NCBI GenBank assembly: GCA_001464615.1 | Contig: LNFI01000038.1 | Span: 1-64,000, forward strand | DNA length: 64,000 nt | Origin: Sphingomonadales bacterium Ga0077557 | GTDB taxonomy: Bacteria > Pseudomonadota > Alphaproteobacteria > Sphingomonadales > Sphingomonadaceae | Direction of reading: 5' to 3' | Shown here: in pieces, positions 1 through 8,588 of the stretch | How the letters are laid out: each line of letters opens with the position of its first letter | Position numbering within the stretch: the first letter of the stretch is position 1 | The notes under the pieces: generated by a model | What the model was told of the DNA's origin: nothing | What the model saw: the letters and a program-made list of their open reading frames with translations, nothing else | Databases searched by the model: none | Program-made: the position numbers and the translations under genes

Positions 1-24
1 GGTTGGGGGTGGCCACCCCCAACC
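1..24. repeat. Perfect 24-bp palindrome at window edge
   Basis: The arm GGTTGGGGGTGG is followed directly by its exact reverse complement, so the RNA could fold into a 12-bp GC-rich stem with almost no loop. No T-tract follows. It may be the end of a terminator or a repeat belonging to a gene outside the window. Confidence 0.5.
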
Positions 25-163
25 CGGCACCGCATCCTACACGGCAGTGACCAGCATACGATATCCCGCTAAGACGAGGGCGAGCGGAGGTTTTTGGTAA
101 ACGAGCTATAAAGCACTGCCCGCCCCGTTTGACGGGCGCGGAAATCTCGCTAGCAATCGGCGT

Positions 164-844
164 ATGAACCAAAATGATCTCCGCATCCCGCGCTCGCTCT
201 TCGCGCTGTCGATTTTCTATGGTGGCATGGTCTGCATTGCCGGCGTGCTCGGCAACAAGCAGGTCACGCTCGGGCCGCTTTCCGCGATTGGGCCGATGCT
301 GGGGCTGGGGCCGCTGGCGATTGAGGCGGGGATCTTCGCCTTTTTGATGCTGGTAGTGGTGTCGAGCGCGATTGCCGAGCTGCACGGCGCGGTGATTGCC
401 AACCGGCTGGTCCGCTTCGGCTTCGTCCCGCTGATCGCCTCGATCCTGTTGTCGCTGATCGTCCTGGTCATTCCCGCCGCGCCCGATATGGACCCGGCCC
501 GCGCGCAAGCGTTTGAGCTGATGATGGGCGCAACCCCGCGCATCTGGGTGGGCGGCATCATTTCCTACGGCATTTCGCAGACGCTGAACGTCTATGTGTT
601 TTCCGCGCTGAAAGGGCGTGAGGGCGGCGGGCTGCTCTGGCTGCGCGCCGGGATCGCCAGCATTTTGAGCCAGATCGTCGACACGCTGCTATTCGTCAGC
701 ATCGCCTTTCTGGGCGTCTTCCCGATCCGCGAGCTGCTGATCGGGCAGATGGTGGTGAAGGTGGGCCTCTCCGCCCTGCTGGTACCGCCGCTGATTTATG
801 CAGTGGTGGGGATTGGGCGGTGGCTGGACCGGGGGGAGGGGTGA
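164..844 (+). CDS. yhhQ: Queuosine precursor transporter (YhhQ family)
   Basis: A 226-residue polytopic inner-membrane protein with about six hydrophobic segments, near the length of E. coli YhhQ. The family (QPT, COG1738) imports preQ0/preQ1 for queuosine modification of tRNA. The C-terminal third carries the family pattern of an RAG.ASxLSQIVDTLLF helix followed by the GQMVVK helix, and ends shortly after a last hydrophobic helix. The 163 bases upstream contain a short CCCGT-TTG-ACGGG hairpin, but I could not fit a preQ1 riboswitch. No neighbour in the window belongs to queuosine synthesis, so it looks monocistronic. The family assignment is firm; the exact substrate is family knowledge. Confidence 0.88.
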   Translation: MNQNDLRIPRSLFALSIFYGGMVCIAGVLGNKQVTLGPLSAIGPMLGLGPLAIEAGIFAFLMLVVVSSAIAELHGAVIANRLVRFGFVPLIASILLSLIVLVIPAAPDMDPARAQAFELMMGATPRIWVGGIISYGISQTLNVYVFSALKGREGGGLLWLRAGIASILSQIVDTLLFVSIAFLGVFPIRELLIGQMVVKVGLSALLVPPLIYAVVGIGRWLDRGEG

Positions 845-881
845 GGGCTGAGGTTGGGTGGAGAGCGGTCAGGAAGGTCCT

Positions 882-1025
882 ATGAGCGGCGCTGAGGAAG
901 CCCTTGCCCTTATAGAGGCCGCGATCAACGGCAATGCGCCCAGGTTCGGCCATTCGACCCGACGGGTTCGAGCCACGATAGCTGCCGTTAGCAAAAATGA
1001 TGAGGTTGTTGTCAGCCCGCTCTAA
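882..1025 (+). CDS. Candidate 47-residue small protein
   Basis: An ATG at 882 sits 4 bases behind a clear Shine-Dalgarno sequence, AGGAAGG (871-877), and opens a 47-codon frame ending TAA at 1023-1025. The product starts MSGAEEALALIEAAINGN and has a basic middle (STRRVRATI) and a short acidic stretch. It begins only 37 bases after the transporter gene, so it could be read from the same transcript, and its last 4 bases overlap the 3' end of the convergent membrane-protein gene. No family recognised. The good ribosome site makes it better than a chance frame, but it is not proven. Confidence 0.4.
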   Translation: MSGAEEALALIEAAINGNAPRFGHSTRRVRATIAAVSKNDEVVVSPL

Positions 1026-1744
1026 AGGCTCGCAGTTTCCCAAAGTTTGGATCTTATGGAATTCCAAATTGAGTCCCGCAGAGTGGGGCCTTCCGCCCTC
1101 AACTTTTCAGCTTTTTCATATCTGCCGGCGCGCGGGTTTGGATACTGTTTCTCAAACCGCGCTTCGCTCAGAGCTTCCCAAATCAAGTCGGCGAGTTTTT
1201 TGATTTCGACATATAAGTCTTCTTGTATGAACAGACCCTTCGTTTGATGATATTGCTCGAAATGAGATCGCTTCTGGTCGACTTCTTGATAATTGTGCCA
1301 AAAAATCATCTCCGTGTATAGATCCAACTTAAGGACGGCACTCCTCAAATCATCCTTCTGATAATCATGAAGTTTTGATTGACTGAGAAAATGCTCTAAT
1401 TCAATTGTAGTCAGCCGATCTAGATCAGGGTAGCTCTGAAAAGGTGAAACAAATGCCATGGTGGCGCTGTATACATCAATCATCCGATTCCATATCTCTG
1501 GTAAAATCTCAAACTCCTGATTGTTAAGTTTGACCATTCGATCGAAGGCAGTATTAATCTTGAAGCGGAGCCTTTCAATTTCTTGAGACTGGGCGTGTTT
1601 GAATGTCTCCAAGCTCTCATCAAACTTGTTAGTTATCCACTTGTCGCCAAGATATCGGAATAGCGCCCATGCCGCCCCTACAGCGACAACAATGGTGATC
1701 CCAAACTGACCAGCAAAAGCCCAGATCATTTCAAATTGCGGCAT
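1022..1744 (-). CDS. Membrane-anchored coiled-coil protein, unknown function
   Basis: About 240 residues from ATG at 1744; a TTG seven codons further upstream is an alternative. A single N-terminal hydrophobic helix (GITIVVAVGAAWALF) is followed by a charged, probably helical body (DESLETFKHAQSQEIERLRF) and an aromatic-rich C-terminal half. The pattern of a membrane anchor, an ExERLRFKIN helix and an EFEILPEIWNRM segment is shared with a widespread uncharacterised bacterial family found in variable genome regions, as far as I remember it. The DNA is visibly richer in A and T than its neighbours, which suggests horizontal acquisition. No function can be assigned. Confidence 0.7.
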   Translation of the reverse strand: MPQFEMIWAFAGQFGITIVVAVGAAWALFRYLGDKWITNKFDESLETFKHAQSQEIERLRFKINTAFDRMVKLNNQEFEILPEIWNRMIDVYSATMAFVSPFQSYPDLDRLTTIELEHFLSQSKLHDYQKDDLRSAVLKLDLYTEMIFWHNYQEVDQKRSHFEQYHQTKGLFIQEDLYVEIKKLADLIWEALSEARFEKQYPNPRAGRYEKAEKLRAEGPTLRDSIWNSIRSKLWETASL

Positions 1745-2004
1745 CGTTTCGATCCAGTAGAGCAATCCAGCCTAGATCAACCGTCCGTGGATGACCATCG
1801 CATGGGGACAGGAGACATCTCACACATCCTTTCTAATTCAAATATTCCGCAAAATCAGCATCGCCCAAAAGCGGAAGTCAAACCGACCGGCATCTTATAA
1901 CAAGGAGCTCCAACGACCGCCTTCAGCGAGACGCAGTGGTTGGGCGGGCGTCAGCATCCAGAGCGATTGCAGACTAGCCGGTCTTCTGGCCGATAGCTGC
2001 CATT

Positions 2005-2190
2005 CTTCCCTTCTCCCCTTGGGAGAAGGATACCGCAGCTTGACAGCTTGCTGTCTAGCGGAGGTTGGATGAGGGGTTCCGCGGTATCGAGGGGGTGATC
2101 CCCTCACCCAGCTTCGACTAGGGCCGCGCCAAAGAAGCGCGACCCAAGTCTGCGCAACCCTCTCCCGACGGGAGAGGGGAGAGGGGAACG
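2005..2190. repeat. Intergenic hairpin cluster (REP-like)
   Basis: Within the 584-bp gap between 1745 and 2328, for which I see no convincing gene, at least four short hairpins follow one another: 2009-2029 (CCTTCTCCC, loop CTT), 2042-2055 (GACAGC/GCTGTC), 2089-2105 (GAGGGG/CCCCTC) and 2158-2178 (CCCTCTCCC, loop GAC). The stems centred on runs of CTCTCCC/GGGAGAG resemble the dispersed extragenic palindromes common in sphingomonads and other proteobacteria. They could act as transcript-end structures or targets for REP-associated transposases. Calling it a dispersed element is inference, since only this copy is in the window. Confidence 0.5.
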
Positions 2191-2328
2191 GCATCGGATG
2201 GGGATTCCGGCCAAGTTTCCTACCCGTCACCCTGGGGACAACCGTGGTCAGCCGGTTCGGATCGCACCATCCACCAACAGCGCAACCCCAGCTTTCGCTG
2301 AGGGGACGGATTGGCTAGAGGACCTGCC

Positions 2329-3246
2329 ATGACCACCCCCGCTTCCACCCCCAATCACGCGCCCGACCCCGCGATGCTCGCCAAAGCGGAAACGCTGACC
2401 GAGGCTTTGCCCTATTTGCAGCTGCATGCCGGCAAGACTTTCGTCGTGAAATATGGCGGGCACGCGATGGGCGACCCTGAGCTGCAGCGCGATTTTGCCG
2501 AGGATGTCGTGTTGTTGAAGGCGATCGGCATCAACCCCGTCGTCGTCCATGGCGGGGGCCCGCAAATTGGCGCGATGCTGAAGAAGCTCGGCGTCGAATC
2601 GAGCTTTATCGACGGGCTGCGCGTCACCGATGCGCAGACCGCGCAGGTCGCCGAAATGGTGCTGTCGGGCGCGATCAACAAGGAAATCGTCGCCTGGATC
2701 GGCCAGGCCGGGGGCCGCGCGATCGGCATTTCGGGCAAGGATGGCGGGTTCGTGCGCGCGTCGAAGGTGGAGCGCACCACGCGCGACCCCGACAGCAATA
2801 TCGAACGCGTCGTCGATCTGGGCTTTGTCGGCGAACCCGAATCGATCGACCGCACGGTGATCGACACGATTTCAGGCGCGGGGATGATCCCGGTGATCGC
2901 CCCGATCGGCATCGGCGCGGATGGGCAGACCTATAACATCAACGCCGATACGATGGCGGGCGCGATTGCGGCGGCATTGGGTGCATCGCGGCTGTTCCTG
3001 TTGACCGATGTTGCCGGGGTGCTCGACAAAAGCGGCCAGTTGATGACCGATCTCGACCCTGCAAAAATCGCCGCGTTGCGCGCGGACGGCACGATCACCG
3101 GCGGGATGATCCCCAAGCTGGAAACCTGTGTGACCGCCGTCGATGGCGGGGTGGACGCCGCCGTTATCCTTGACGGGCGCGTGCCGCATGCGATGCTGCT
3201 TGAAATCTTTACGCGTCAGGGCGCAGGGACGCTCGTCCACCGCTGA
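2329..3246 (+). CDS. argB: Acetylglutamate kinase
   Basis: 305 residues. It phosphorylates N-acetyl-L-glutamate with ATP, the second step of arginine synthesis, in the cytoplasm. The amino-acid-kinase fold is shown by the phosphate-binding KYGGHAMGD (Lys41), [10 protein letters not shown], the substrate loop near [10 protein letters not shown], and the C-terminal [11 protein letters not shown] segment. I chose ATG 2329 because AGAGGA (2317-2322) lies 6 bases in front; an in-frame TTG at 2311 would add six residues but overlaps that ribosome site. It lacks arginine-biosynthetic neighbours, as is usual in alphaproteobacteria. The arginine-responsive extension of some NAGKs was not specifically identified. 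Confidence 0.95.
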   Translation: MTTPASTPNHAPDPAMLAKAETLTEALPYLQLHAGKTFVVKYGGHAMGDPELQRDFAEDVVLLKAIGINPVVVHGGGPQIGAMLKKLGVESSFIDGLRVTDAQTAQVAEMVLSGAINKEIVAWIGQAGGRAIGISGKDGGFVRASKVERTTRDPDSNIERVVDLGFVGEPESIDRTVIDTISGAGMIPVIAPIGIGADGQTYNINADTMAGAIAAALGASRLFLLTDVAGVLDKSGQLMTDLDPAKIAALRADGTITGGMIPKLETCVTAVDGGVDAAVILDGRVPHAMLLEIFTRQGAGTLVHR

Positions 3247-3312
3247 TCGCAGGGCGCTTGCCGAAGTGTCATAGTTTAGTATAACGCCTGATATGCCAAT
3301 GGAGAGCCGGTT

Positions 3313-3615
3313 TTGATTACGCTTATTCAGATTGCGATGGTGCTGCTCAATCTGGTCTGGTGGGTTGTTGTCGTCCAGATCGTGCTGTCGCTGCTGATCT
3401 CGTTCAACGTGATCAACACCTATAATGACTTTGTCCGCTCGCTCTATCAGGGCCTCGATAAGCTGACAGAACCGATGTACCGGCCGATCCGCAAGATCCT
3501 GCCCGATTTCGGCCAGATCGACTTTTCGCCCGCCGTCATCCTGATCGGCCTGCAGATCGGGCAGCTGGTGCTGGGCAATGTCGCCGCCTCGATCGCGACC
3601 GGCGCACCGCTCTGA
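3313..3615 (+). CDS. YggT family membrane protein
   Basis: 100 residues with two hydrophobic helices flanking the conserved cytoplasmic segment LYQGLDKLTEPMYRPIRKIL, the signature of the YGGT family (PF02325). Single-repeat versions of this length are normal in alphaproteobacteria; enterobacterial YggT has two repeats. The start is TTG at 3313, preceded by GGAG (3301-3304). Family members have been linked to osmotic stress and to membrane organisation, but the biochemical role is unknown. It precedes the DUF167 gene, an association also seen for yggT and yggU in E. coli, and is probably cotranscribed with it and folD. Confidence 0.87.
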   Translation: MITLIQIAMVLLNLVWWVVVVQIVLSLLISFNVINTYNDFVRSLYQGLDKLTEPMYRPIRKILPDFGQIDFSPAVILIGLQIGQLVLGNVAASIATGAPL

Positions 3616-3920
3616 CGGACAGGCCGTGGACCGCCACGGCTGACGGCATCATCATCGCCGTGCGCGTCACGCCGCGCGGCGGGCGCGATGCGTTGATCAC
3701 GGGCACGACGGCGCATTTCGCGGCCCGGCTGGCGGCACCCCCGGTTGAGGGCGCTGCAAATGCCGCGCTGATCGCGCTGATCGCCAAGGCCTTTGCCCTG
3801 CCCAAGCGCGACGTTTCGCTGATCGCCGGCCAGACTGCCCGGATCAAGCGCCTCAAGCTCAGTGGCGATCCGCAAAGGCTGGCGGAAATCGCCGCTGGCC
3901 TTTATGCCCCGGGAGCATGA
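3612..3920 (+). CDS. DUF167 (YggU/UPF0235) family protein
   Basis: A small alpha/beta protein of unknown function. The core [12 protein letters not shown], then [13 protein letters not shown] and [17 protein letters not shown], matches the DUF167 family end to end. The first standard start is GTG at 3660, but that removes the first strand of the fold: the frame stays open upstream and encodes [11 protein letters not shown], which aligns with the N-terminus of homologues. The only plausible start that keeps it is CTG at 3612, overlapping the yggT stop as CTGA, which suggests translational coupling. The stop overlaps the folD start as ATGA. The family is certain; the exact start is not. Confidence 0.85.
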   Translation: MTDRPWTATADGIIIAVRVTPRGGRDALITGTTAHFAARLAAPPVEGAANAALIALIAKAFALPKRDVSLIAGQTARIKRLKLSGDPQRLAEIAAGLYAPGA

Positions 3921-4792
3921 GCGCACAACTTATCGACGGTAAAGCCATCGCGGCCGCCCTGCGGGATCGGATCGCGTTGCAGGTAGCGGGATTTCGCGAC
4001 GCGGCCGGGCGTGCGCCTGGGCTCGCCGTGGTGCTGGTCGGTGAAGACCCGGCATCGGCCGTGTATGTGCGCAACAAGCGCAAGGCGACGCTGGCAGCCG
4101 GCATGGCGAGCTTTGAATATCGGTTGCCCGCCGATGTCGAGCAAGGCGATGTACTGGCGCTGGTCGACACGCTCAATGCCGATCCGGCGGTCGACGGAAT
4201 CCTGGTCCAGCTGCCCTTGCCGCCGCAGATGGAAGCGGGCGCCGTGCTGCTGGCGATCGATCCGGACAAGGATGTCGATGGCTTCCACCCCGTCAACGCC
4301 GGGCGGCTGGCGACCGGGATTGACGGTTTCGTGCCGTGTACGCCGCTGGGCTGCGTGATGCTGTTGAAGGACCAATTGGGCGATCTGGCGGGACTGGAGG
4401 CAGTAATCGTCGGCCGCTCCAACATTGTCGGCAAGCCATTGGCGCAATTGCTGATCGCGGAGAGCTGCACGGTGACGGTGGCGCATTCAAAGACGCGCGA
4501 CCTGTCGAGCGTCGTCAAGCGCGCCGATATCGTCGTCGCCGCCGTCGGGCAGCCGGCGATGATCAAGGGCGAGTGGATCAAGCCCGGGGCGACGGTGATC
4601 GATGTCGGCATCAATCGTACCGAGGATGGCCTTGTCGGCGATGTCGATTTCAATGGCGCGGCCAGCGTTGCCGCCGCGATCACGCCAGTGCCCGGCGGGG
4701 TTGGGCCAATGACCATCGCTTGCCTGCTGCGCAACACGTTGGTCTCTGCCTATCGTCGGGCGGGTCTGACACTAGACATGGCCGCGCTGTGA
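3917..4792 (+). CDS. folD: Bifunctional methylenetetrahydrofolate dehydrogenase / methenyl-THF cyclohydrolase
   Basis: 291 residues, standard for FolD. It interconverts 5,10-methylene-, methenyl- and 10-formyl-tetrahydrofolate with NADP+, supplying one-carbon units for purines and formylmethionine. Seen directly: the active-site Tyr50/Lys54 segment VYVRNKRKA, the [12 protein letters not shown] loop, PCTPLGC, the nucleotide-binding [16 protein letters not shown], and [10 protein letters not shown] near the C-terminus. The start ATG overlaps the preceding stop (ATGA), and its own stop overlaps the GTG of marC (GTGA), so the three genes are tightly coupled. Confidence 0.96.
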   Translation: MSAQLIDGKAIAAALRDRIALQVAGFRDAAGRAPGLAVVLVGEDPASAVYVRNKRKATLAAGMASFEYRLPADVEQGDVLALVDTLNADPAVDGILVQLPLPPQMEAGAVLLAIDPDKDVDGFHPVNAGRLATGIDGFVPCTPLGCVMLLKDQLGDLAGLEAVIVGRSNIVGKPLAQLLIAESCTVTVAHSKTRDLSSVVKRADIVVAAVGQPAMIKGEWIKPGATVIDVGINRTEDGLVGDVDFNGAASVAAAITPVPGGVGPMTIACLLRNTLVSAYRRAGLTLDMAAL

Positions 4793-5409
4793 CCGAGCTG
4801 TTCATCTCCTCGCTGATCACCTTTTTCGTGGTGATCGATCCGCCCGGCTGCGCACCAATCTATGCCGGGCTGACAGCGGGCGTGCCGGCGGTGCATGCCC
4901 GCGCAATGGCGCTGCGCGCGGTGCTGATTGCCGGGGCAATCCTGGTGGTGTTTGCGCTGTTCGGCCAGACGATCCTGTCGGCGATTGGGGCGAGCCTGGA
5001 TAGCTTCCGCGTGGCGGGCGGCATATTGCTGTTCGTGATCGCCACCGAAATGGTGCTCGAAAAACGCACCCAGCGCCGCGAGGACCGGGCGGAGAAGATC
5101 AAGGGCACGCCCGAGATTGAGGATGTTTCGGTGTTCCCGATGGCGATGCCGATGATCGCCGGGCCGGGATCGATCGCGTCGATCATGTTGCTGATGTCAA
5201 AGGGGCACGGGGTTGAGCGCACCCTGGTGATCCTAGCCGCGCTGGGCGTGATCCTGGCGCTGACGCTGTTAGCACTGGTCGCGGCCGGACCGATCATGCG
5301 CGTGCTGGGCGACAAGATCGAAGCGGTGATCACCCGGCTGCTCGGCGTGCTGCTGGCTGCCCTCGCCGCGCAATTCGTGATCGACGGGCTGCGCGCGAGC
5401 TTTTTCTAG
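4789..5409 (+). CDS. MarC family integral membrane protein
   Basis: 206 residues from GTG 4789, which overlaps the folD stop. The N-terminal helix ends in the family motif [14 protein letters not shown]; this is followed by [18 protein letters not shown] and the [17 protein letters not shown] segment, all typical of the MarC/UPF0056 family (PF01914). About six transmembrane helices are expected. The founding member was wrongly linked to multiple antibiotic resistance, and the transported substrate, if any, is unknown. A longer same-frame reading that begins inside folD is an artefact. Confidence 0.9.
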   Translation: MTELFISSLITFFVVIDPPGCAPIYAGLTAGVPAVHARAMALRAVLIAGAILVVFALFGQTILSAIGASLDSFRVAGGILLFVIATEMVLEKRTQRREDRAEKIKGTPEIEDVSVFPMAMPMIAGPGSIASIMLLMSKGHGVERTLVILAALGVILALTLLALVAAGPIMRVLGDKIEAVITRLLGVLLAALAAQFVIDGLRASFF

Positions 5410-5468
5410 CGCCGGGTGCTCCCTCTTCCCGCTACGGCGTGATGGCGTCAGGCCTATTGAACTTCACA

Positions 5469-5539
5469 CCCGTTCGGGCTGAGCGAAGTCGAAGCCCACG
5501 CGTAACGCATGCCCTTCGACTTCGCTCAGGGCGAACGGG
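5469..5539. repeat. Inverted repeat between convergent genes
   Basis: Two nearly complementary arms of 29 bases (5469-5497 and 5511-5539) are separated by a 13-base loop. They carry the TTCGACTTCGCTCAGG core, a very common dispersed extragenic palindrome in alpha- and betaproteobacteria. It lies between the ends of marC and the convergent GT-C-like gene and may serve as a two-way terminator. Apart from this element the gap 5410-5572 holds nothing I can identify. Confidence 0.7.
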
Positions 5540-5572
5540 GTATGGGTTGATCCAATCCGACCTCTTCACCCG

Positions 5573-7360
5573 CTAGTGAATCCGCCAGAGTTTCAGCGGC
5601 GATCGTTTGGGCAGCGGCACGGGTTCCAGCCAGGCGGGCGTCTCGCCACGCACCAGCCGGGCGTAGAACCCGTTCTTCGCGCGCACCTTATAGACCGTCG
5701 ATTCAGCCATGTTCGGGCAGGTCAGCAGCAAGGTCGCGCCGTGGCGGCGGGCGATCGCGTGGAATTCGTCGGCGCTGCGTTTGAAGCCGTGCTGCACATC
5801 AAGAATCGCTGCGCCATTGCGGTGATAGGGGCCAGCCACCGCCGAATGATGCGTCAGCGTGATCAGCCGTGGCCCCAGATCGATAAAGGTGAAGATGGTT
5901 TGCGGCGGCAACCGGTTCAACACGTCAAGGCTGGGAATGGTGGGGCATGACGCCCCGGCACGATTGACCGCCTTGGTATTGGTGCTTGGCTTGTCGGGCA
6001 CGGCAAAGCGGATGACCAGCCCGATAAAAGCACCCGAAACCAGCAGGAAACCGGCAACCGTCCCGAACACCCGGACCAGCACGGATCGATGCGCCAGGCA
6101 CCAAGGCAGCAGCACCCATCCAAGCGCCACTGCGCCAGGCACCGCCAGCAACTGCGCAGCGGCACCGGCCCGGACCTGCCAGAGCAGCAGCCCGCCCGCC
6201 AGCAAGGTGAACAACAACACCGCCGCCCAGGCCGCAAAGCGGTCGCTGCGCCGCGCCCGCCAGGTCGCGATCAGCGCGCCGATCACGCCGATGATCGGCA
6301 AGGCAGCAACGGTCAGCGCGCCGCGCCACGGATGCGCATAGATCGGCTTGGCCTCACGGACATTGTTGAGCCAATTGGCGGCGAGTTCGGGCGACACTTG
6401 TTCGGGCCGCCCCAGGCATTGCGGGAAAACCAGCGCAAAGGCGATGATGATCGCTGCGCCAGCGCCTGCCGCCAGCCCAAAGCGAACCGAGCGGCTGGCC
6501 GGATTGACCCGGGCGAGGATGAACAGCAGCGCGCCCGCCTCGATCATCACGCTCAGCCACACTGGGGTCAGCGCGTCACAGCGCAGTGCTGCATTGGCGG
6601 AGGACGCGAACAGCACATAGCCAATCGCGCTGCCCCCGGCGAGCGCCAGGCCGTAAACGGTCAGCCGCTCAGCCTCGGCGCGGTCCCAAATCCAGCGCAG
6701 CCCCAGGATCGCACCGGCCCCGGCTGCATAAGGCAGCATCTCCAGCCCGATGCTGAGCGACACCGCGCTCGCCAAGCCGACGGTGATGCCACCCCGGCGC
6801 TGGCGCGGATCGGCAAGCCCGGCGACGGTCAGGCTCAGGCAAGCGAGCTGCCAGCCATGATGATCAATGCGTAGAGGCATGAACATCAGCATCGTCGCTG
6901 CACACATCAGCAGGAAAATCAGCGCCAGCGGCCAGGCAAACGGGCTCACCAGCCGCCGCACCGTGAAGGCAAGCCCCGCCATCGCCACCGATAGCGGCAG
7001 CAACGGCGCGATCCCGCACGCCAGCCGCTCGGCCAGCGCCGTCCCGACAAAGGGCCGGAAAGCCAGGATCAGTCCGGCGATCGGCAAATCGACGATCCGG
7101 CTCCAGTGCATATCGAAACCAACCGGCGGGTTCAGCCGATACTGGCGCAGATCATACCAGCCCTGCCCATTGAGCAGCGCACGCACCTGCATCAGCCGCA
7201 TATTGTCATCGGTATCGCCCAGCGACAGCCAATGGATCGCCGGCCAGCGCTGCCAGACGAACCAGGCCGCGATCACCGCCCAGGCGATCAGCGTCAGGCT
7301 AAGCCAGTTGCGGTCCAGTTGCTGGGTGAGCGACGCATCGCCGTGCTGCTTGTCGTTCAA
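5573..7360 (-). CDS. Polytopic membrane protein, probable GT-C type glycosyltransferase
   Basis: About 595 residues from TTG 7360, with GAGGG upstream on the coding strand. One N-terminal helix is followed by a periplasmic loop with the acidic motif GDTDDNMRLMQVRALL and WSRIVDLPIAG, then roughly ten hydrophobic helices with a second motif RIDHHGWQ, and a soluble C-terminal domain of about 130 residues (from TIPSLDVLNRLPP). An acidic motif in the first outer loop and a DHH motif in a later loop are features of GT-C enzymes such as STT3/PglB, which use polyprenyl-phosphate sugars. It is divergent from a GtrA flippase and near a DPM-type GT2, which fits. The acceptor is unknown. A longer same-frame extension beyond 7360 overlaps gtrA and is not real. 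Confidence 0.7.
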   Translation of the reverse strand: MNDKQHGDASLTQQLDRNWLSLTLIAWAVIAAWFVWQRWPAIHWLSLGDTDDNMRLMQVRALLNGQGWYDLRQYRLNPPVGFDMHWSRIVDLPIAGLILAFRPFVGTALAERLACGIAPLLPLSVAMAGLAFTVRRLVSPFAWPLALIFLLMCAATMLMFMPLRIDHHGWQLACLSLTVAGLADPRQRRGGITVGLASAVSLSIGLEMLPYAAGAGAILGLRWIWDRAEAERLTVYGLALAGGSAIGYVLFASSANAALRCDALTPVWLSVMIEAGALLFILARVNPASRSVRFGLAAGAGAAIIIAFALVFPQCLGRPEQVSPELAANWLNNVREAKPIYAHPWRGALTVAALPIIGVIGALIATWRARRSDRFAAWAAVLLFTLLAGGLLLWQVRAGAAAQLLAVPGAVALGWVLLPWCLAHRSVLVRVFGTVAGFLLVSGAFIGLVIRFAVPDKPSTNTKAVNRAGASCPTIPSLDVLNRLPPQTIFTFIDLGPRLITLTHHSAVAGPYHRNGAAILDVQHGFKRSADEFHAIARRHGATLLLTCPNMAESTVYKVRAKNGFYARLVRGETPAWLEPVPLPKRSPLKLWRIH

Positions 7361-7420
7361 AGATGCTTCCCTCGCCTCTCTTCGCGCTCTAGTGCGGCCC
7401 CCACAAAGGGCAAGCGGCAC

Positions 7421-7843
7421 GTGAAGACGGTCAATCAGGGACAACAGCCACAACGGGCGGGCGATATGCTCGGCCAATTGGTGCGGTTCGCCATTACCGG
7501 CGGCTTTGTGACGATGCTGTACGCGATCGTTTACTGGCCGCTCGCCACTTATGTCATTCATCCGATGGCGGCGTTTGTGGCGGGGTATCTGGTCGCGCTG
7601 ACGACGGGCTATGTCCTGCACAGCCGCTGGAGTTTTCGCGGGCATGGCAGCCGCGACGATATCCGCCGCACCACCGGCCGGTTCTTTGCAGTGTCGTTGG
7701 TCAGCTTTGCGCTGAATGGTATGTTCACCTGGGTGCTGACCGGGCCGCTTTTGCACGGTGCAACCTGGTGGCCGCTGATCCCGATCTTCTTCTTCACCCC
7801 GCTGGTCACCTTTGCCCTCAACCGGTTGTGGGTGTTTGCGTAA
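7421..7843 (+). CDS. GtrA family polyprenyl-linked sugar flippase
   Basis: 125-140 residues with four hydrophobic helices. The family signature is clear: LVRFAITGGFVTMLYAIVYW at the N-terminus, GYVLHSRWSF in the middle, and FALNRLWVF at the C-terminus (PF04138). GtrA-like proteins are thought to flip undecaprenyl-phosphate-linked monosaccharides across the inner membrane. The start may be GTG 7421 or ATG 7466; both have weak purine-rich leaders. It is divergent from the GT-C-like gene, is followed after 13 bases by a methyltransferase, and the convergent GT2 is the likely source of its lipid-linked sugar. Confidence 0.85.
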   Translation: MKTVNQGQQPQRAGDMLGQLVRFAITGGFVTMLYAIVYWPLATYVIHPMAAFVAGYLVALTTGYVLHSRWSFRGHGSRDDIRRTTGRFFAVSLVSFALNGMFTWVLTGPLLHGATWWPLIPIFFFTPLVTFALNRLWVFA

Positions 7844-7856
7844 TGGGACGTCGCTG

Positions 7857-8588
7857 ATGGACCGCATCGTTTATGACCGGATGGCCGCGCATGATTCCAC
7901 CCATTGGTGGTACCGCGCCCGGCGCGAGATTCTGTCGGACTATCTGACGCGCGAAGCCGGATTGCCCAAGGACGCGCGCATTTTAGAGATTGGCTGCGGC
8001 ACCGGCCATAACCTGCCGATGCTGGCGCGGTTCGGCACGGTCGAAGCGATCGAGATCGATCCGGTGGCGCGCGGCATTGCCAGCGAACGGCTGGGCAAGC
8101 CAGTCAGCGCCGCGCCCTTGCCAGCGCTGCCGGGAATCGAGCGCGGTGCCTATGATCTGATCGCGGTGCTCGATGTCGTCGAACATATCGAGGATGATGT
8201 CGCCGCGCTGGCCGCAATGCGCGGTTGCCTGAAGCCCGGCGGCAAGATCTTGATCACCGTCCCCGCGCATCAATGGCTGTGGAGCGCGCATGATGTGGTG
8301 AACCACCATCATCGCCGCTATTCAAAGACAACGCTGAACACGGCGATTGCAGCGGCTGGCCTTGGCCATAATGGCCTGCGTTACTTCAACTCGCTGCTGT
8401 TTCCGCTTGCCGCTGCTGCGCGCGTTGCGGGGCGGATGACGGGCCGCGATGATAGCGATGATTCACCGCCGCCCAAGGCGCTCAACACGCTGTTCGAAAC
8501 AATCTTTGGCTGGGAACGCCATCTTGTCGGCCGGCTGCCACTGCCGCCCGGCGTGTCGATCGTTACGCTGGCGGCACCGGCGGCTTGA
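7857..8588 (+). CDS. Class I SAM-dependent methyltransferase
   Basis: 243 residues from ATG 7857. Motif I, ILEIGCGTGHNLPML, is followed by the acidic VEAIEIDP and a DLIAVLDVVEHIEDD loop with KPGGKILITVPAH, so the Rossmann SAM-binding core is intact. The N-terminal RMAAHDSTHWWYRARREIL is characteristic of methyltransferases found in cell-surface glycan loci. The C-terminal part lacks further recognisable motifs. Its position behind gtrA suggests it modifies a sugar or lipid carrier in the same pathway, which is inference. Its last 26 bases overlap the end of the convergent GT2 gene. Confidence 0.85.
   Translation: MDRIVYDRMAAHDSTHWWYRARREILSDYLTREAGLPKDARILEIGCGTGHNLPMLARFGTVEAIEIDPVARGIASERLGKPVSAAPLPALPGIERGAYDLIAVLDVVEHIEDDVAALAAMRGCLKPGGKILITVPAHQWLWSAHDVVNHHHRRYSKTTLNTAIAAAGLGHNGLRYFNSLLFPLAAAARVAGRMTGRDDSDDSPPPKALNTLFETIFGWERHLVGRLPLPPGVSIVTLAAPAA

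Noticed and set aside
1-163. preQ1 riboswitch before the queuosine-precursor transporter
   Set aside because: I looked for the preQ1-I and preQ1-II patterns and found only a short GC hairpin, no A-rich tail or pseudoknot pattern.
960-990. tRNA T-arm-like GGTTCGAGCC
   Set aside because: The flanks do not pair into a T-stem and there is no acceptor, D-arm or anticodon arm; it lies within the small ORF.
4336-4788. Long N-terminal extension of MarC inside folD
   Set aside because: Out of frame with folD and Arg-rich; GTG 4789 gives the normal MarC length.
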